Notes under the pieces: model-generated
Told to the model about the DNA's origin: nothing
Database searches by the model: none
The model's input: the letters and a program-made list of their open reading frames with translations, nothing else
Made by a program: the position numbers and the translations under genes
Shown: piece by piece, positions 7,063-16,202 of the stretch
Layout of the letters: the number at the start of each line of letters is the position of its first letter
Numbering within the stretch: position 1 is the stretch's first letter
Assembly: GCF_015291745.1 (NCBI RefSeq)
Contig: NZ_CP030059.1
Span: forward strand, 6,475,501 to 6,539,500
Direction: 5' to 3'
Length of the DNA stretch: 64,000 nucleotides
Source of the DNA: Bradyrhizobium sp. CCBAU 53351
GTDB taxonomy: Bacteria; Pseudomonadota; Alphaproteobacteria; Rhizobiales; Xanthobacteraceae

Positions 7063-9030
7063 ATGCGCGCGAGCCTCGGCCTCAGGATGCGGATCACGGT
7101 TGCCCTCGCGGTGACGGCGGCGGCGACGGCCCTGTTTGCCGTGCTCGGGGCGATGTGGATCATCGCCGGGATCATCGACCGCGCCGATCAGCGCGAGCTG
7201 CGCAGCCATTATGATGCCCTGCTGTCGCGGATCGCGGAGGAGTCGCACCGCGCGGCCGCCATGAGCACGGTCGTAGCCGCGATGCCGGCGACGCAGGATG
7301 CAATGGCCAAACAGGACCGCAACGCCCTGACCGCCCTGTTCGGGCCGGTCTTTGCCGCGACCAAATCGGAATACGGTGTCGAGCAGTTCCAGTTCCATAC
7401 GGCGCCGGCGACCTCTTTCCTGCGCGTGCACCAGCCCGCGAAATTCGGCGACGACCTCTCCGGCTTCCGCAAGACCGTTCTGGTCGCCAACCAGGAGCAC
7501 AAGGTCGTCGTCGGCCTCGAAGGCGGCGTCGCCGGGCTCGGCATCCGGGGCGTGGTGCCGATCGCGCAAGGGAGCAAGCAACTCGGCACCGTCGAATTCG
7601 GCCTGACCTTCGGCCAGTCCTTCCTCGACGATTTCAAGGCGAACCGCCACGTCGACATCGCCTTCCATCTGGCCGACGGCTCGGCCTTCAAGCTGTTCGG
7701 CGGCACGCTGAAGGGCAAGAGCTTCTTCGACGCGGCTGATTACGGCCGCGCCACCGCCGGCGACTTCACCGTGAGGCAGGCCAAGCTCGACAACATTCCG
7801 GTCGCCGCGCTGCTCGGACCGGTCAAGGATTTCTCCGGAAAGCCGCTCGGCGCCGTCGAGCTGGTGATGGACAATGCCGATTACGTAGCCTCGGCCGACC
7901 GCGCCTGGCTGCTTGCCTTCGGCATCGCCGCGCTCGGCCTCGTGCTAGCCGCGATCGTCGGCTATCTCATTGCCCGCAGCATCTCGCGTCCGATCCTCGC
8001 CATCACGTCCGTCATGCGCGAGCTTGCGGACGGGCGCATCGACGTCGCCGTTCCCGCCAGCAAGGCGAATGACGAGGTCGGTGCGATGGTGAAGGCGGTC
8101 ACGGTGTTCCGCGACAATGCCGTGAGATTCAACGAGCTCCAGGCCGAGCAGCTGGAAGCCAAGGCGAAGTCGGAGGCGGAGAAGCGGCGCGCCTTCGCCG
8201 CGCTTGCCGACAATTTCGAGGCCAGCATCCGCGACGTCGTCACCACGGTGTCCTCGGCCGCGGTCGAGATGGAGCATACGGCCCGCTCGATGTCGGCCAT
8301 CGTCGAGCAGTCCAGGCAGCAGACGCGCGCGGTGTCGTCGGCCTCGACACTGGCCTCGGAGAACGTGCAGACCGTCGCCGCAGCGGCGGAGGAACTGTCC
8401 TCGTCGATGACCGAGATCAGCCGCCGCCTCGCCCACGCGACCGAGGTGGTCGGCAAGGCCGCCAACGACGGACGGCAGTCGAATGCACGCGTGCAGAGCC
8501 TGGCGGAAGCCGCACAGAAGATCGGCGACGTCGTCTCCTTCATCAACGGCATCGCCGGCCAGACCAACCTGCTCGCGCTGAACGCGACCATCGAAGCGGC
8601 GCGTGCGGGCGAAGCCGGCCGCGGCTTTGCCGTGGTCGCTTCCGAGGTCAAGGCGCTGGCAACGCAGACGGCGAAGGCGACCGAGGAGATCGGCGCACAG
8701 GTCACGGCCGTGCAGGGCGAGACGTCAGGCGCGGTCGACGGCATCCAGTCGATCTGCGCGACGATCCAGCAGGTCGACGAAATCTCCGCCGCGATTGCGG
8801 CTGCCGTCGGCCAGCAGGGCACGGCGACACAGGAGATCGCACAGAACGTCCAACAGGCCGCCGCCCGCACCGGCGAGGTCTCGCAAAACATCGCGGGCGT
8901 CACCGACGGCATCGCCGCCACCGGCACGGCGGCGGAGGAAGTGCTGGGTTCGGCGGTCGAGCTGTCGAAACAGTCGCAACGGCTGCGCGACGAGGTGGAT
9001 CGCTTCCTCGGGCAGATCCGCGCGGCGTAG
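7063..9030 (+). CDS. Methyl-accepting chemotaxis protein with dCache_3-like periplasmic domain
   Basis: A 655-residue chemoreceptor. A first membrane helix (about 10-33, [16 protein letters not shown]...) is followed by a periplasmic domain of about 245 residues. This contains [20 protein letters not shown] and [10 protein letters not shown], which match the dCache_3-type sensor fold. A second helix lies near 280-303 ([16 protein letters not shown]), then HAMP ([13 protein letters not shown] at about 305-357), and the signalling domain with the hairpin tip [20 protein letters not shown] near 505-525. The start at 7063 puts the first helix near the N-terminus; an upstream TTG at 7021 is less likely. 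Ligand unknown. It stands alone, with no che genes near. Confidence 0.95.
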   Translation: MRASLGLRMRITVALAVTAAATALFAVLGAMWIIAGIIDRADQRELRSHYDALLSRIAEESHRAAAMSTVVAAMPATQDAMAKQDRNALTALFGPVFAATKSEYGVEQFQFHTAPATSFLRVHQPAKFGDDLSGFRKTVLVANQEHKVVVGLEGGVAGLGIRGVVPIAQGSKQLGTVEFGLTFGQSFLDDFKANRHVDIAFHLADGSAFKLFGGTLKGKSFFDAADYGRATAGDFTVRQAKLDNIPVAALLGPVKDFSGKPLGAVELVMDNADYVASADRAWLLAFGIAALGLVLAAIVGYLIARSISRPILAITSVMRELADGRIDVAVPASKANDEVGAMVKAVTVFRDNAVRFNELQAEQLEAKAKSEAEKRRAFAALADNFEASIRDVVTTVSSAAVEMEHTARSMSAIVEQSRQQTRAVSSASTLASENVQTVAAAAEELSSSMTEISRRLAHATEVVGKAANDGRQSNARVQSLAEAAQKIGDVVSFINGIAGQTNLLALNATIEAARAGEAGRGFAVVASEVKALATQTAKATEEIGAQVTAVQGETSGAVDGIQSICATIQQVDEISAAIAAAVGQQGTATQEIAQNVQQAAARTGEVSQNIAGVTDGIAATGTAAEEVLGSAVELSKQSQRLRDEVDRFLGQIRAA

Positions 9031-9057
9031 GGGACGAAACCAACGCGGCGACTTCAG

Positions 9058-9202
9058 TGTCGTCCCCGCGAACGCGGGGACCCATAACCACAGGGAGAAG
9101 TTGCGGCGCAAGGTGGCGACTCCGAGTCCTCGCACAATGAATTGCTGCGGCGTATGGGTCCCGGATCTGCGCTCCGCTTCGCTGCGCTTGTCCGGGACGA
9201 CA
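9058..9202. repeat. Intergenic palindromic repeat (TGTCGTCCC type)
   Basis: The element starts TGTCGTCCC (9058) and ends GGGACGACA (9202). Internal arms include CCCCGCGAACGCGGGG near 9064 and GCGCTCCGCTTCGCTGCGC near 9170, and ACCCATA is mirrored by TATGGGT. It fills nearly the whole gap between the chemoreceptor and the convergent TetR gene, so its hairpins may also terminate both. Confidence 0.7.
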
Positions 9203-9204
9203 GC

Positions 9205-9849
9205 CTACTCCTTGGCTCCCACCATCACATCGATGGCGCCCTTGACGATTGCTTCCAGCTCGTTGCGGGGAACGCGGGCACGCGAGCGGATGGCGATGGT
9301 GTGGACGGTGGCCGACGCGATCTGAGCCAGCACGAGCGGATCGGCGCTCTCCGGCAACTCGCCCTTCTCCTTGGCGCGGCGGAAGCAGCTCGCAAAGGCC
9401 TTGTCGAGTTCGGTGAGCCCGTCGAGCACCATGGCGCGGATCTCGGGATCACCAACGGCTTCCGACGCCGCGGTCACCACCGTGAAGCAGCCGCGCGGAC
9501 CGGTCTCGCCGGACAGATAGATGCTCAGCGCGGAGGCGAAGATGCGCTCCAGCCGCTGGCGCACCGGCATCTCCTCGCGAAAGATCGCAGCCATGGAGGC
9601 CCGCGCTTCCTCGCGGTAGCGCTGATAGCTCTTGATGTAGAGCTCCCGCTTGTCACCGAAGGCGCCATAGAGGCTCGGGCGGTTCATGCCGGTGGCCTGG
9701 CTGAGGTCGTCGAGCGAGGTCGCGGCAAAGCCCTGCCTGCGGAACAGGTCGAGCGCCTTGCCGAGCGCGACCTCCGGCTCGTAAGCGCGCGGCCGACCGC
9801 GGCGCTTGGGCTCATTGGCAGCAGTTGGCGGCTTCGATTTTTGTACCAT
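9205..9849 (-). CDS. TetR/AcrR family transcriptional regulator
   Basis: A 214-residue repressor-type protein. A basic N-terminal tail (KRRGRPRAYEPE) is followed by a TetR helix-turn-helix at about 30-72 (ALDLFRRQGFAATSLDDLSQ, then ATGMNRPSLYGAFGDKRELY). The C-terminal ligand domain carries RGCFTVVTAASEAVGD, typical of regulators next to glutathione transferases and short-chain dehydrogenases. It is divergent from a GST gene across 103 bases holding an 11-base inverted repeat, so autoregulation and control of the GST are the likely roles. The inducer is unknown, possibly an electrophile (inference). Confidence 0.93.
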   Translation of the reverse strand: MVQKSKPPTAANEPKRRGRPRAYEPEVALGKALDLFRRQGFAATSLDDLSQATGMNRPSLYGAFGDKRELYIKSYQRYREEARASMAAIFREEMPVRQRLERIFASALSIYLSGETGPRGCFTVVTAASEAVGDPEIRAMVLDGLTELDKAFASCFRRAKEKGELPESADPLVLAQIASATVHTIAIRSRARVPRNELEAIVKGAIDVMVGAKE

Positions 9850-9912
9850 TTCGCAAAATAATCCTTGACCAGATTTATATTATGCAAGACAGTACAAAAA
9901 TCAATCTGGCCA
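9836..9912. promoter_or_regulatory. Candidate TetR operator and divergent promoter region
   Basis: GATTTTTGTAC (9836-9846) and GTACAAAAATC (9892-9902) form a perfect 11-base inverted repeat 45 bases apart. A second, nested pair is TGACCAGATT (9866-9875) and AATCTGGCCA (9903-9912), with one mismatch. On the minus strand TTGATT (9904-9899) and TAATAT (9882-9877), 16 bases apart, form a good -35/-10 pair for the tetR gene. One arm of the perfect repeat falls in that spacer and the other over the tetR start codon. This arrangement suits autorepression and joint control of the GST gene. Confidence 0.45.
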
Positions 9913-9952
9913 GGTTGAGCGAAACCTCAAGAATTGCCCGAGGAGGCTACAG

Positions 9953-10597
9953 ATGGATCTCTATTTCTCGCCGCTCGCCTGTTCCATGGCGACCCGCGTC
10001 GCGCTGTATGAAGCCGGCGCCGGGGCGAATTATCTCGAAGTCGACCCGGCGACCAAGAAAGTGCTGAGCGACGGCTCCGACTTCCGCACCGTCAACCCGA
10101 TTGGCCTGGTGCCGACGCTGCGCACCGACGAGGGCGTGGTCCTGACGGAGAATGCGGCGATCCTGCAATACGTCGCCGACCGCTTCCCGCAATCCGGGAT
10201 CGGCGCCGCAGAGGGCATCGACCGCACGCGCCTGCACCAATGGCTGTGCTTCATCGGCACCGAGTTGCACAAGGGTCTGTTCATTCCCGTGCTCGATCGC
10301 AAGGCGCCGCAGGAAACCAAGGCCTATGCGCTGGAGAAGAACCTGTCGCGGCTCGACTATCTCGACAACTACCTGAAGGGGCGCGACTTCCTGCTCGACC
10401 ATTTCAGCGTGGCGGACGCCTATCTCGTCACCGTCATCAACTGGACCATGGCGACGCCGCCGATCGAGCTTGCGAAATGGCCGAACGTGAAGGCCTATTA
10501 CGAACGTCTGCGCCAGCGGCCCTCGGTCGCGAAAGCGATTGCGGAAGAGTTCGAGCTGTACAAGGCCGAGCTCGCGCGCAAGAAGGCGGCGGCATAG
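9953..10597 (+). CDS. Glutathione S-transferase family protein
   Basis: A 214-residue GST. The N-terminal thioredoxin-like half starts MDLYFSPLACSMATRVAL with a Cys at position 10, as in beta-class bacterial GSTs (Cys contacting glutathione), and has the cis-Pro region LVPTL near 53 and ENAAILQYVAD near 68-78. The helical C-terminal half contains FLLDHFSVADAYLVTVINW near 145-165, the N-capping motif of GSTs. A very good ribosome site (GAGGAGG) precedes the ATG. It is divergent from a TetR gene that probably controls it. The expected role is conjugation or reduction of electrophiles; the substrate is unknown. Confidence 0.93.
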   Translation: MDLYFSPLACSMATRVALYEAGAGANYLEVDPATKKVLSDGSDFRTVNPIGLVPTLRTDEGVVLTENAAILQYVADRFPQSGIGAAEGIDRTRLHQWLCFIGTELHKGLFIPVLDRKAPQETKAYALEKNLSRLDYLDNYLKGRDFLLDHFSVADAYLVTVINWTMATPPIELAKWPNVKAYYERLRQRPSVAKAIAEEFELYKAELARKKAAA

Positions 10598-10620
10598 GCT
10601 GGACTGAACGCTGCGCCGTC

Positions 10621-10652
10621 AAGTCGTTGTTCCCCCGAGGGGACAACGACTT
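10621..10652. terminator. Strong bidirectional hairpin terminator
   Basis: AAGTCGTTGT-T-CCCC (10621-10635) pairs with GGGGACAACGACTT (10639-10652): a 14-base-pair stem with one bulged T and a three-base loop. It lies between the GST gene (ends 10597) and the convergent chemoreceptor gene (ends 10667). The A/T-ended stem can serve both strands. Confidence 0.7.
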
Positions 10653-10666
10653 GCTGTCGAATTCGC

Positions 10667-12817
10667 CTAGGCCGCTCTGACACCATCAAGGAAGCGACCG
10701 ACCTCCGTCCGCAACCGCTCGCTGTCGCTTGAAAGCGCTTGCGCCGCATTGAGAACCTGCGACGAGGCCGAGCCGGTTTCGGTCGCGCCACGCTGGACGT
10801 CCGTGATGTTCGACGAGACCTCGTGGGTGCCTTGAGCGGCCTGCTGCACGTTGCGTGCGATCTCCTGGGTCGCCGCGCCCTGCTCCTCGACAGCCGCCGC
10901 AATGGTCGACGAGATCTCCGACAAGGACTTGATCGTGCTTCCGATCATCTTGATGGCGTTGACCGAGTCCTGGGTCGCGCCCTGAATGCCGGAAATCTGC
11001 TGGGAAATCTCGCCGGTGGCCTTGGCGGTCTGCTCGGCCAGGGCCTTCACTTCGGAGGCGACGACGGCAAAGCCGCGGCCGGCTTCGCCGGCCCGCGCAG
11101 CCTCGATCGTTGCGTTCAATGCGAGCAGATTGGTCTGACCCGCGATCGTGGTGATGAGCTCGACCACGTCGCCGATCCGCGCCGCAGCCTTGGACAGCTC
11201 ACCGACCTTCTGATCGGTGATGCGCGCCTGCTCGACCGCCTCATTGGCCATTCGCGCGGATTCCTGGACCTGCCGGCCGATCTCGTTGACGGAGGATGAC
11301 AACTCCTCCGTCGCGCTCGCGACGGACTGCACGTTGGTCGAGGCTTCTTCGGAAGCCGCCGCGACCATCGTCGCGAGCTTCTCTCCGCGCTCCGCGGTCG
11401 AGGTCAGCGTGTTCGCCGAGGCCTCCAGCTCCGTCGAGGCCGACGAGACGGTTTCGATGATCTCGCCCACCGCGCTCTCGAAACTGCCGGCGAGCTTGAT
11501 CATCTCCAGCTTGCGCTGGGTCGCTGACCTCTTCTCGGTCGCCTTCAGCTCGTCGCGGTCGAATCGAACGATAGCCTGCAGCGTCTGCAGGTTTCGCAAG
11601 GCAACGCCGAGCTCGTCGTCTCGTTCGACGACGATGCGGTTGTCGAGCTTGCCCTGGTTGATGCTGAGCATCGCATCGTTCAGGCGCTGAAGCGGGCGGA
11701 CGATGGCACGGATGGTTTGCCGGCTCACGAGCCCGCCGATGGCGATGCTCGTCACCAGGAGGGCAAGCGCCGCGCCGACCAGCCAGCCATATTCGTGTTC
11801 GGCCGCGTCGTATTCGGCCTTGGCCTCCTTGACCTGGATCGCCACGAGCTTGTCGAGATCGGCTTTCGCCGCCTCGTACAGCTCGCGCGCCTGCCCGGCC
11901 AGCACGGCGGCGAGCTCGTCGTACTTTCGCTCGGCAGCGAGCGACAGCGCCGGCTTCAGCCCTTGCTCGACATATTTCACGCGCTTGGGCGTGAAGCTGT
12001 CGGCAACACCTTTTTCTTCCGGCGTCAGGTAGGTCGCCATGTAGTCGGCCCAGGCCTTCCCGACTTTCTCCAAATTGGCGTTCACCTTGGCAGTGATTCC
12101 TTCGACCGGCTTTCCGGCGCGTCCATTGGCGGCCGCCTCGAATAGCAGCACCGTGTTGTCTCTCATCCGGTCATTGATTTCGAAGAGCTGTGCCAGCGGC
12201 ACCGCACGATCCTCGTAAATCGATTGCAGCCGCGAATTGCTTTGGCGCGTCCCCTGCAAGCCCATGACGCCGATCACGAGCAGGAACAGCGAGAGGATGG
12301 CGACGAGCGTCACCAGGCGCGCATTCAGCGTGCCCGTGAAGATGGCCAACCGATCGCTGAACGAACGTCTGCGGAGCATGCCGGCGTCCAACCTATAGTC
12401 GTGCGGCTTGTTCTCCCGGATCTTCGCATACACCTGCTCGGCTTCGGCGCGCTGGTCGGCGGGCAGCTTGGTGCGGATGGAGCTGTATCCGACGATCTGT
12501 CCGTTCTCTCGAATGGGAGAGGCCGTCGCCAGCACCCAATAGAAGTCGCCGTTCTTGCGCCGGTTCTTGACGGCGCCCGACCAGGGCTTTCCCTCTTGGA
12601 GCGTCGCCCACAAATTTTCGAAGGCCGCTGGCGGCATATCCGGATGGCGGATGATGTTGTGAGGCTGCCCCATCAACTCCGCCTCGGTGAACCCGGAGGC
12701 CTCGACGAACTGATCGTTGAAGTAGGTCAGTTTCCCTTTCGTATCGGTGCGCGAGACGATGAGGGCTTTGTCGGTAATGGGATATTCGGTGGTCGTGACC
12801 GGAAGATTGGTCCGCAT
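10667..12817 (-). CDS. PAS-containing methyl-accepting chemotaxis protein (Aer-like N-terminus)
   Basis: A 716-residue receptor from ATG 12817 ([14 protein letters not shown]), preceded by GGAGG. A PAS domain at about 10-115 has the Aer-type signature ([47 protein letters not shown]). In Aer-type receptors this fold binds FAD or another cofactor and senses redox or energy. Two membrane helices (about 164-188 and 343-365) bracket a four-helix-bundle-like periplasmic domain with ERDEL-flanked helices. HAMP follows, then the signalling domain with [20 protein letters not shown] near 560-580. The presence of both PAS and a periplasmic domain suggests two inputs. An upstream start at 12949 is unlikely. 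Confidence 0.94.
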   Translation of the reverse strand: MRTNLPVTTTEYPITDKALIVSRTDTKGKLTYFNDQFVEASGFTEAELMGQPHNIIRHPDMPPAAFENLWATLQEGKPWSGAVKNRRKNGDFYWVLATASPIRENGQIVGYSSIRTKLPADQRAEAEQVYAKIRENKPHDYRLDAGMLRRRSFSDRLAIFTGTLNARLVTLVAILSLFLLVIGVMGLQGTRQSNSRLQSIYEDRAVPLAQLFEINDRMRDNTVLLFEAAANGRAGKPVEGITAKVNANLEKVGKAWADYMATYLTPEEKGVADSFTPKRVKYVEQGLKPALSLAAERKYDELAAVLAGQARELYEAAKADLDKLVAIQVKEAKAEYDAAEHEYGWLVGAALALLVTSIAIGGLVSRQTIRAIVRPLQRLNDAMLSINQGKLDNRIVVERDDELGVALRNLQTLQAIVRFDRDELKATEKRSATQRKLEMIKLAGSFESAVGEIIETVSSASTELEASANTLTSTAERGEKLATMVAAASEEASTNVQSVASATEELSSSVNEIGRQVQESARMANEAVEQARITDQKVGELSKAAARIGDVVELITTIAGQTNLLALNATIEAARAGEAGRGFAVVASEVKALAEQTAKATGEISQQISGIQGATQDSVNAIKMIGSTIKSLSEISSTIAAAVEEQGAATQEIARNVQQAAQGTHEVSSNITDVQRGATETGSASSQVLNAAQALSSDSERLRTEVGRFLDGVRAA

Positions 12818-13223
12818 GGGAGCCTCCAACGTGGCATTCGCAAAAATCGAACCTGTGAACTTCAGGTAAGCGCCGAAAGGATTTAATTTGCCTAAAGACC
12901 GAGCAGCGAGCCGATCAATGAAATCATTTTGTCGCACGGTTTTCGGCAAAAACGCATCTCATGCGGGAGACCGTAGAACCACGGCAACCGCAGGATGGTC
13001 GAGATGATCCTGCAGTGTCACATGCATTCGCGATCGCGCGTTGCAACTCTGATCGCATGAACATTGCAGCCGCTTCTCGTTCGCAGCTAGCCACACGGCA
13101 CGCGCGGTAAAATCGTGACGATGCCGTGCCGCGGCGTCAGCAACAAGACGAAGCGTAGCTACGGCGCGTCACTCGTGTCCCGGACGCACTGCAGCGTTCT
13201 TACGCTGCTGCTCCAGGAGCGAA
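12818..13223. other. Intergenic stretch with a gene relic and a half-repeat
   Basis: This 406-base gap separates two minus-strand units. It holds the upstream region of the PAS chemoreceptor (AT-rich near 12870-12960), a degenerate copy of the dctM 3' end (13087-13152), and at 13172-13196 a sequence matching the left arm of the CTCGTGTCCCGG-type repeat seen at 54243. No intact gene is visible. Confidence 0.6.
13087..13152 (-). pseudogene. Relic duplicate of the dctM 3' end
   Basis: Read on the minus strand from 13152, this encodes FVLLLTPRHGIVTILPRVPCG and a stop. The last residues of the TRAP large permease just upstream are FVLLLTLWPGIVTILPRVLYG and a stop. Sixteen of 21 residues match, the stop is in the same place, and the reading frame is intact. 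The similarity fades just upstream of the Phe codon. This is best explained by an old duplication of the gene's end followed by decay. Confidence 0.65.
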
Positions 13224-14528
13224 TTACCCGTACAGCACCCGCGGCAGGATCGTGACGATGCCCGGCCACAGCGTCAGCAGCAGCACGAAGCCGACCATGA
13301 TCATCAGATACGGCATCGTGACGCGCGCGATGTAGCCGAGGCCGTCGTCCGTCAGGCCCTGGATCACGAACAGGTTGAAGCCGACCGGCGGGGTGATCTG
13401 CGCCATCTCGACCGCGAGCACCAGGAAGACGCCGAACCAGACCTCGTCGAAGCCCGCGCCCTTCACGATCGGCAGCACGATCGGCAGCGTCATCACGATC
13501 ATCGAGAAGCCGTCGAGGAAGCAGCCGAGGACGAGGTAGAAGATGACCAGCACGACGATCAGCATGAAGGGCGACAGGCCGAGCCCCTTGACGAAGGCGG
13601 CGACCGCCTGGGGAATGCCGAGGAAGGCCGCGGCATTGCCGAGGATCGAGGCCCCGAGCACGATCAGCGCGATCATCGAGCAGGTGACGACCGAGCCGAT
13701 CAAGACGTCGCGCATCACCTGCTGCGACATCGCGCCCTGCGCCCAGGCGACCAGCGCCGCGCCGAGCACGCCGACGGCGGCGGCTTCCGACGGAGTGGCG
13801 AGCCCGCCATACATCGAGCCGAGCACGCAGGCGATCAGGAACAGCGCGGGCGCGAGATCCTTCAGCGCGGCGAAGCGCTCGCCCCACGGCACCTGCGAGA
13901 GTTTTGCCTCGGTCTCCGGCACCATCGCGGGCTTGAGGCTGGTGTGCAGCATCACCCAGGCCATGAAGCTGGCGGCGAGCAGGAACCCAGGCAGCACGCC
14001 GGCCGTGAACAGCTTGAGAATCGAGACGTCGCCGAGCACGCCGTAGATGATCATGATGTTGGACGGCGGAATCAGGAAGCCCAGCGTGCCGGCGCCGGCG
14101 AGCGAGCCGATCGCGATGTCGCGGGAATAGCCACGGCGCAACAGCTCGTTGAGCGACATGCGGCCGATCACCTGCGTGGTCGCGGCCGACGAGCCCGAGA
14201 TCGCCGCGAAGATGGTGCAGCCGATCACGTTGACATGCAGGAGACGGCCCGGCAGCAGCCCGGCCCAGGGCGCCAGCCCCTGGAACAGCGAGCGCGACAG
14301 GCGCGTGCGGAACAAGAGCTCGCCCATCAGGATGAAGAGCGGCAGCGCCAGCAGTTCCTGCGTGGTCAGGATGTTCCAGGCGTATTGCGGCAACAGCTTG
14401 TCGAGCGGGATCGACCGGAACATCGCGAGCAGCAGCGTCGCGGTGAGCGCAAGCGTCAGGCCGATCCACACGCCGCAGGCCAGCAGCGCAAACAGGATCG
14501 CGAACAGGGCAACGACTTCGATGGTCAT
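13224..14528 (-). CDS. dctM: TRAP transporter large permease (DctM family)
   Basis: A 434-residue integral membrane protein with about 12 hydrophobic helices, the usual length for DctM/SiaM large subunits. Recognisable blocks are LPLFILMGELLFRT near 60, the ISGSSAATTQVIGRM motif near 110-125, AIGSLAGAGTLGFLIPPSN near 145, PTPSEAAAVG-type (LATPSEAAAVGVLG) near 230, and the second half motif VEMAQITPPVGFNLFVIQG near 375. It carries the Na+-coupled transport path, working with the small permease and the periplasmic binding protein encoded just upstream. It is last in an operon hyuA-hyuB-dctP-dctQ-dctM, 31 bases after dctQ. A degenerate copy of its last 21 codons lies downstream. Confidence 0.95.
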   Translation of the reverse strand: MTIEVVALFAILFALLACGVWIGLTLALTATLLLAMFRSIPLDKLLPQYAWNILTTQELLALPLFILMGELLFRTRLSRSLFQGLAPWAGLLPGRLLHVNVIGCTIFAAISGSSAATTQVIGRMSLNELLRRGYSRDIAIGSLAGAGTLGFLIPPSNIMIIYGVLGDVSILKLFTAGVLPGFLLAASFMAWVMLHTSLKPAMVPETEAKLSQVPWGERFAALKDLAPALFLIACVLGSMYGGLATPSEAAAVGVLGAALVAWAQGAMSQQVMRDVLIGSVVTCSMIALIVLGASILGNAAAFLGIPQAVAAFVKGLGLSPFMLIVVLVIFYLVLGCFLDGFSMIVMTLPIVLPIVKGAGFDEVWFGVFLVLAVEMAQITPPVGFNLFVIQGLTDDGLGYIARVTMPYLMIMVGFVLLLTLWPGIVTILPRVLYG

Positions 14529-14559
14529 GCGATCCTAAATCCGGGCGCGGGCAAGGCGG

Positions 14560-15153
14560 TCATTCGACGGGCGAGGCCTTCATGCGGTGATCTTCCAGCG
14601 GCAGGCCGAGCACGGCCTGGATCGCGCGCGCCAGGAACTGCAGCGTGAGCAGCAGCATGCCGAAGGTGACGACGGCTTCCGGAAACCACAGCGGCGTATC
14701 GCTCGAGGTCGAGACCTGGCCGCGCGTGTACGCGGCAAAGGCGAACTTCGCCATCGACGATGTCAGGAAGGCCATGAAGGCGAAACCGGCCGCGGCCGAG
14801 AGGATCTCGAGCGCGCGCTGCACCGCCACTGGGGCGTTCTTCAGGAGCAGCACGACGCGGATGTGGCCGCCGACCCGCAAGGTCATGGCGGCGCCGAAGG
14901 TGAATGACGCCGCCATCAGATAGGAGGAATACTCCCAGGCGATCGAGATGCTCGGCGGAAAGAACGGCAGGAAGTTCGACAGGAACCGCGTCGCGACCTC
15001 GCACAGCATCAGCAGCGTCAGCATCAACAGGCAGCCGCCGCCGATCCAGCCGTCGAGCCGGCCGAGACGATCGATGCCGTCGAGCAGGATGCGCAACGGC
15101 GCGGGCGCCGCTGCGTTGAGGCTCTGTGGTGCTTCGGGCGAAACGCTCACCAC
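14560..15153 (-). CDS. dctQ: TRAP transporter small permease (DctQ family)
   Basis: A 197-residue protein with four predicted membrane helices: WIGGGCLLMLTLLMLCEVAT near 37-56, SISIAWEYSSYLMAASFTFG near 70-90, a third near 118-138 and a fourth near 158-178. The SIAWEYSSYLM and TLRVGGHIRV sequences match the DctQ consensus. It starts at GTG (15153, or GTG 15150). Small permeases scaffold the large subunit and dock the binding protein. It lies between dctP (10 bases upstream) and dctM. Confidence 0.93.
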   Translation of the reverse strand: MVSVSPEAPQSLNAAAPAPLRILLDGIDRLGRLDGWIGGGCLLMLTLLMLCEVATRFLSNFLPFFPPSISIAWEYSSYLMAASFTFGAAMTLRVGGHIRVVLLLKNAPVAVQRALEILSAAAGFAFMAFLTSSMAKFAFAAYTRGQVSTSSDTPLWFPEAVVTFGMLLLTLQFLARAIQAVLGLPLEDHRMKASPVE

Positions 15154-15163
15154 GACGCGGCCC

Positions 15164-16165
15164 TCAGCCGCGCTTCATGTCGGCGAGATAGGCCCGCACC
15201 GGCTTGTCGGCCGCCGGCACGCGCTTGAGGAAGGCGTCCAGCTGCGGCGCGGTCTTGGCGCGGATGTCCTTCATCATCGCGTCAGAGACCGGCACCACCT
15301 CCATGCCGCCTTCCTTGAGGCGGTTGAGGCTGTCGACGTCGGCCTTGAGCGAGTTCGCCCAGAAGCCCGGCTCCATCTTTGCCGCGATGTCCGTCACGAG
15401 CTTCTGCTGGTCCGCGGTAAGCGCCTTCCAGGAATCGAGATTGACGGTGAGCATCTGCGACGACCAGACGTGGTTGGTCGGGTACACATATTTCAGGAAT
15501 TCCCAGAACTTGCCGTCGACACCTGATACCGACGAAGTGGAGACGCCCGATACGGCGCCCGAGGCGAGCGCGGGGATCGTCTCGCCCCAGGGGATCATCA
15601 CCGCCGCCATGCCGATCGCATTCAGCATGTCCACCGCATTCTTGTCGGGCACGCGGATCTTGATGTTCTTCAGGCCCTCGACGTCGGCGACCTTGGCCTT
15701 GAGGTGCAGATACTGCGTCGGCCACGGCACGATGTAGAGGATCTTCTGGTTGTTGCGCGCGGCAATCTTCTCGTATTCGGGCCGCACGTATTTGTGCAGC
15801 ACCTTCAGCTCGTCCACGGAGCCGCAGAGGAACGGAATGCTCTCGACGCCCATGAAGGGCTCGTCGCCGACCTGCTGGATGTTGAGGACGTCGGCGAGCG
15901 GCACCAGGCCGTCGCGCACGGCGCGCAGATGCTCGGGCCCCTTGAAGCCGAGTTGGCCGCCGGCCTTCACGGTGATGGCGACCGCGCCGCCCGTCTGCTT
16001 CTTCACCTCCTCCGCGAAGGCCATCGCGTTCTGGGTGTGGAAATTGCCGTCGGGCCAGACCGTCGACATGTCCCAGCTCGTCGTCGCTGCCCGGGCGCGG
16101 GTCGAGATGTGGCCGGCGGCGAGCAGCGTCGCTGCGCCCGCGGTGAAATTCCGTCGCGTGATCAT
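15164..16165 (-). CDS. dctP: TRAP transporter substrate-binding protein (DctP family)
   Basis: A 333-residue periplasmic binding protein from ATG 16165, preceded by GGAGGAG. The N-terminus MITRRNFTAGAATLLAAGH is a twin-arginine signal (RRNFT) ending near ARAA. The mature protein has WPDGNFHTQNAMAFAEEVKK, IKIRVPDKNAVDMLNAIGMA near 165-185 with the Arg that normally binds the substrate carboxylate (family knowledge), and GAVSGVSTSSV near 205. The ligand is thus likely a carboxylate. Its position after hydantoinase subunit genes suggests that it brings in their substrate. Confidence 0.94.
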   Translation of the reverse strand: MITRRNFTAGAATLLAAGHISTRARAATTSWDMSTVWPDGNFHTQNAMAFAEEVKKQTGGAVAITVKAGGQLGFKGPEHLRAVRDGLVPLADVLNIQQVGDEPFMGVESIPFLCGSVDELKVLHKYVRPEYEKIAARNNQKILYIVPWPTQYLHLKAKVADVEGLKNIKIRVPDKNAVDMLNAIGMAAVMIPWGETIPALASGAVSGVSTSSVSGVDGKFWEFLKYVYPTNHVWSSQMLTVNLDSWKALTADQQKLVTDIAAKMEPGFWANSLKADVDSLNRLKEGGMEVVPVSDAMMKDIRAKTAPQLDAFLKRVPAADKPVRAYLADMKRG

Positions 16166-16202
16166 CGAGCTCCTCCGTTTGTTACCACGTGCACTGACAC
16201 CG

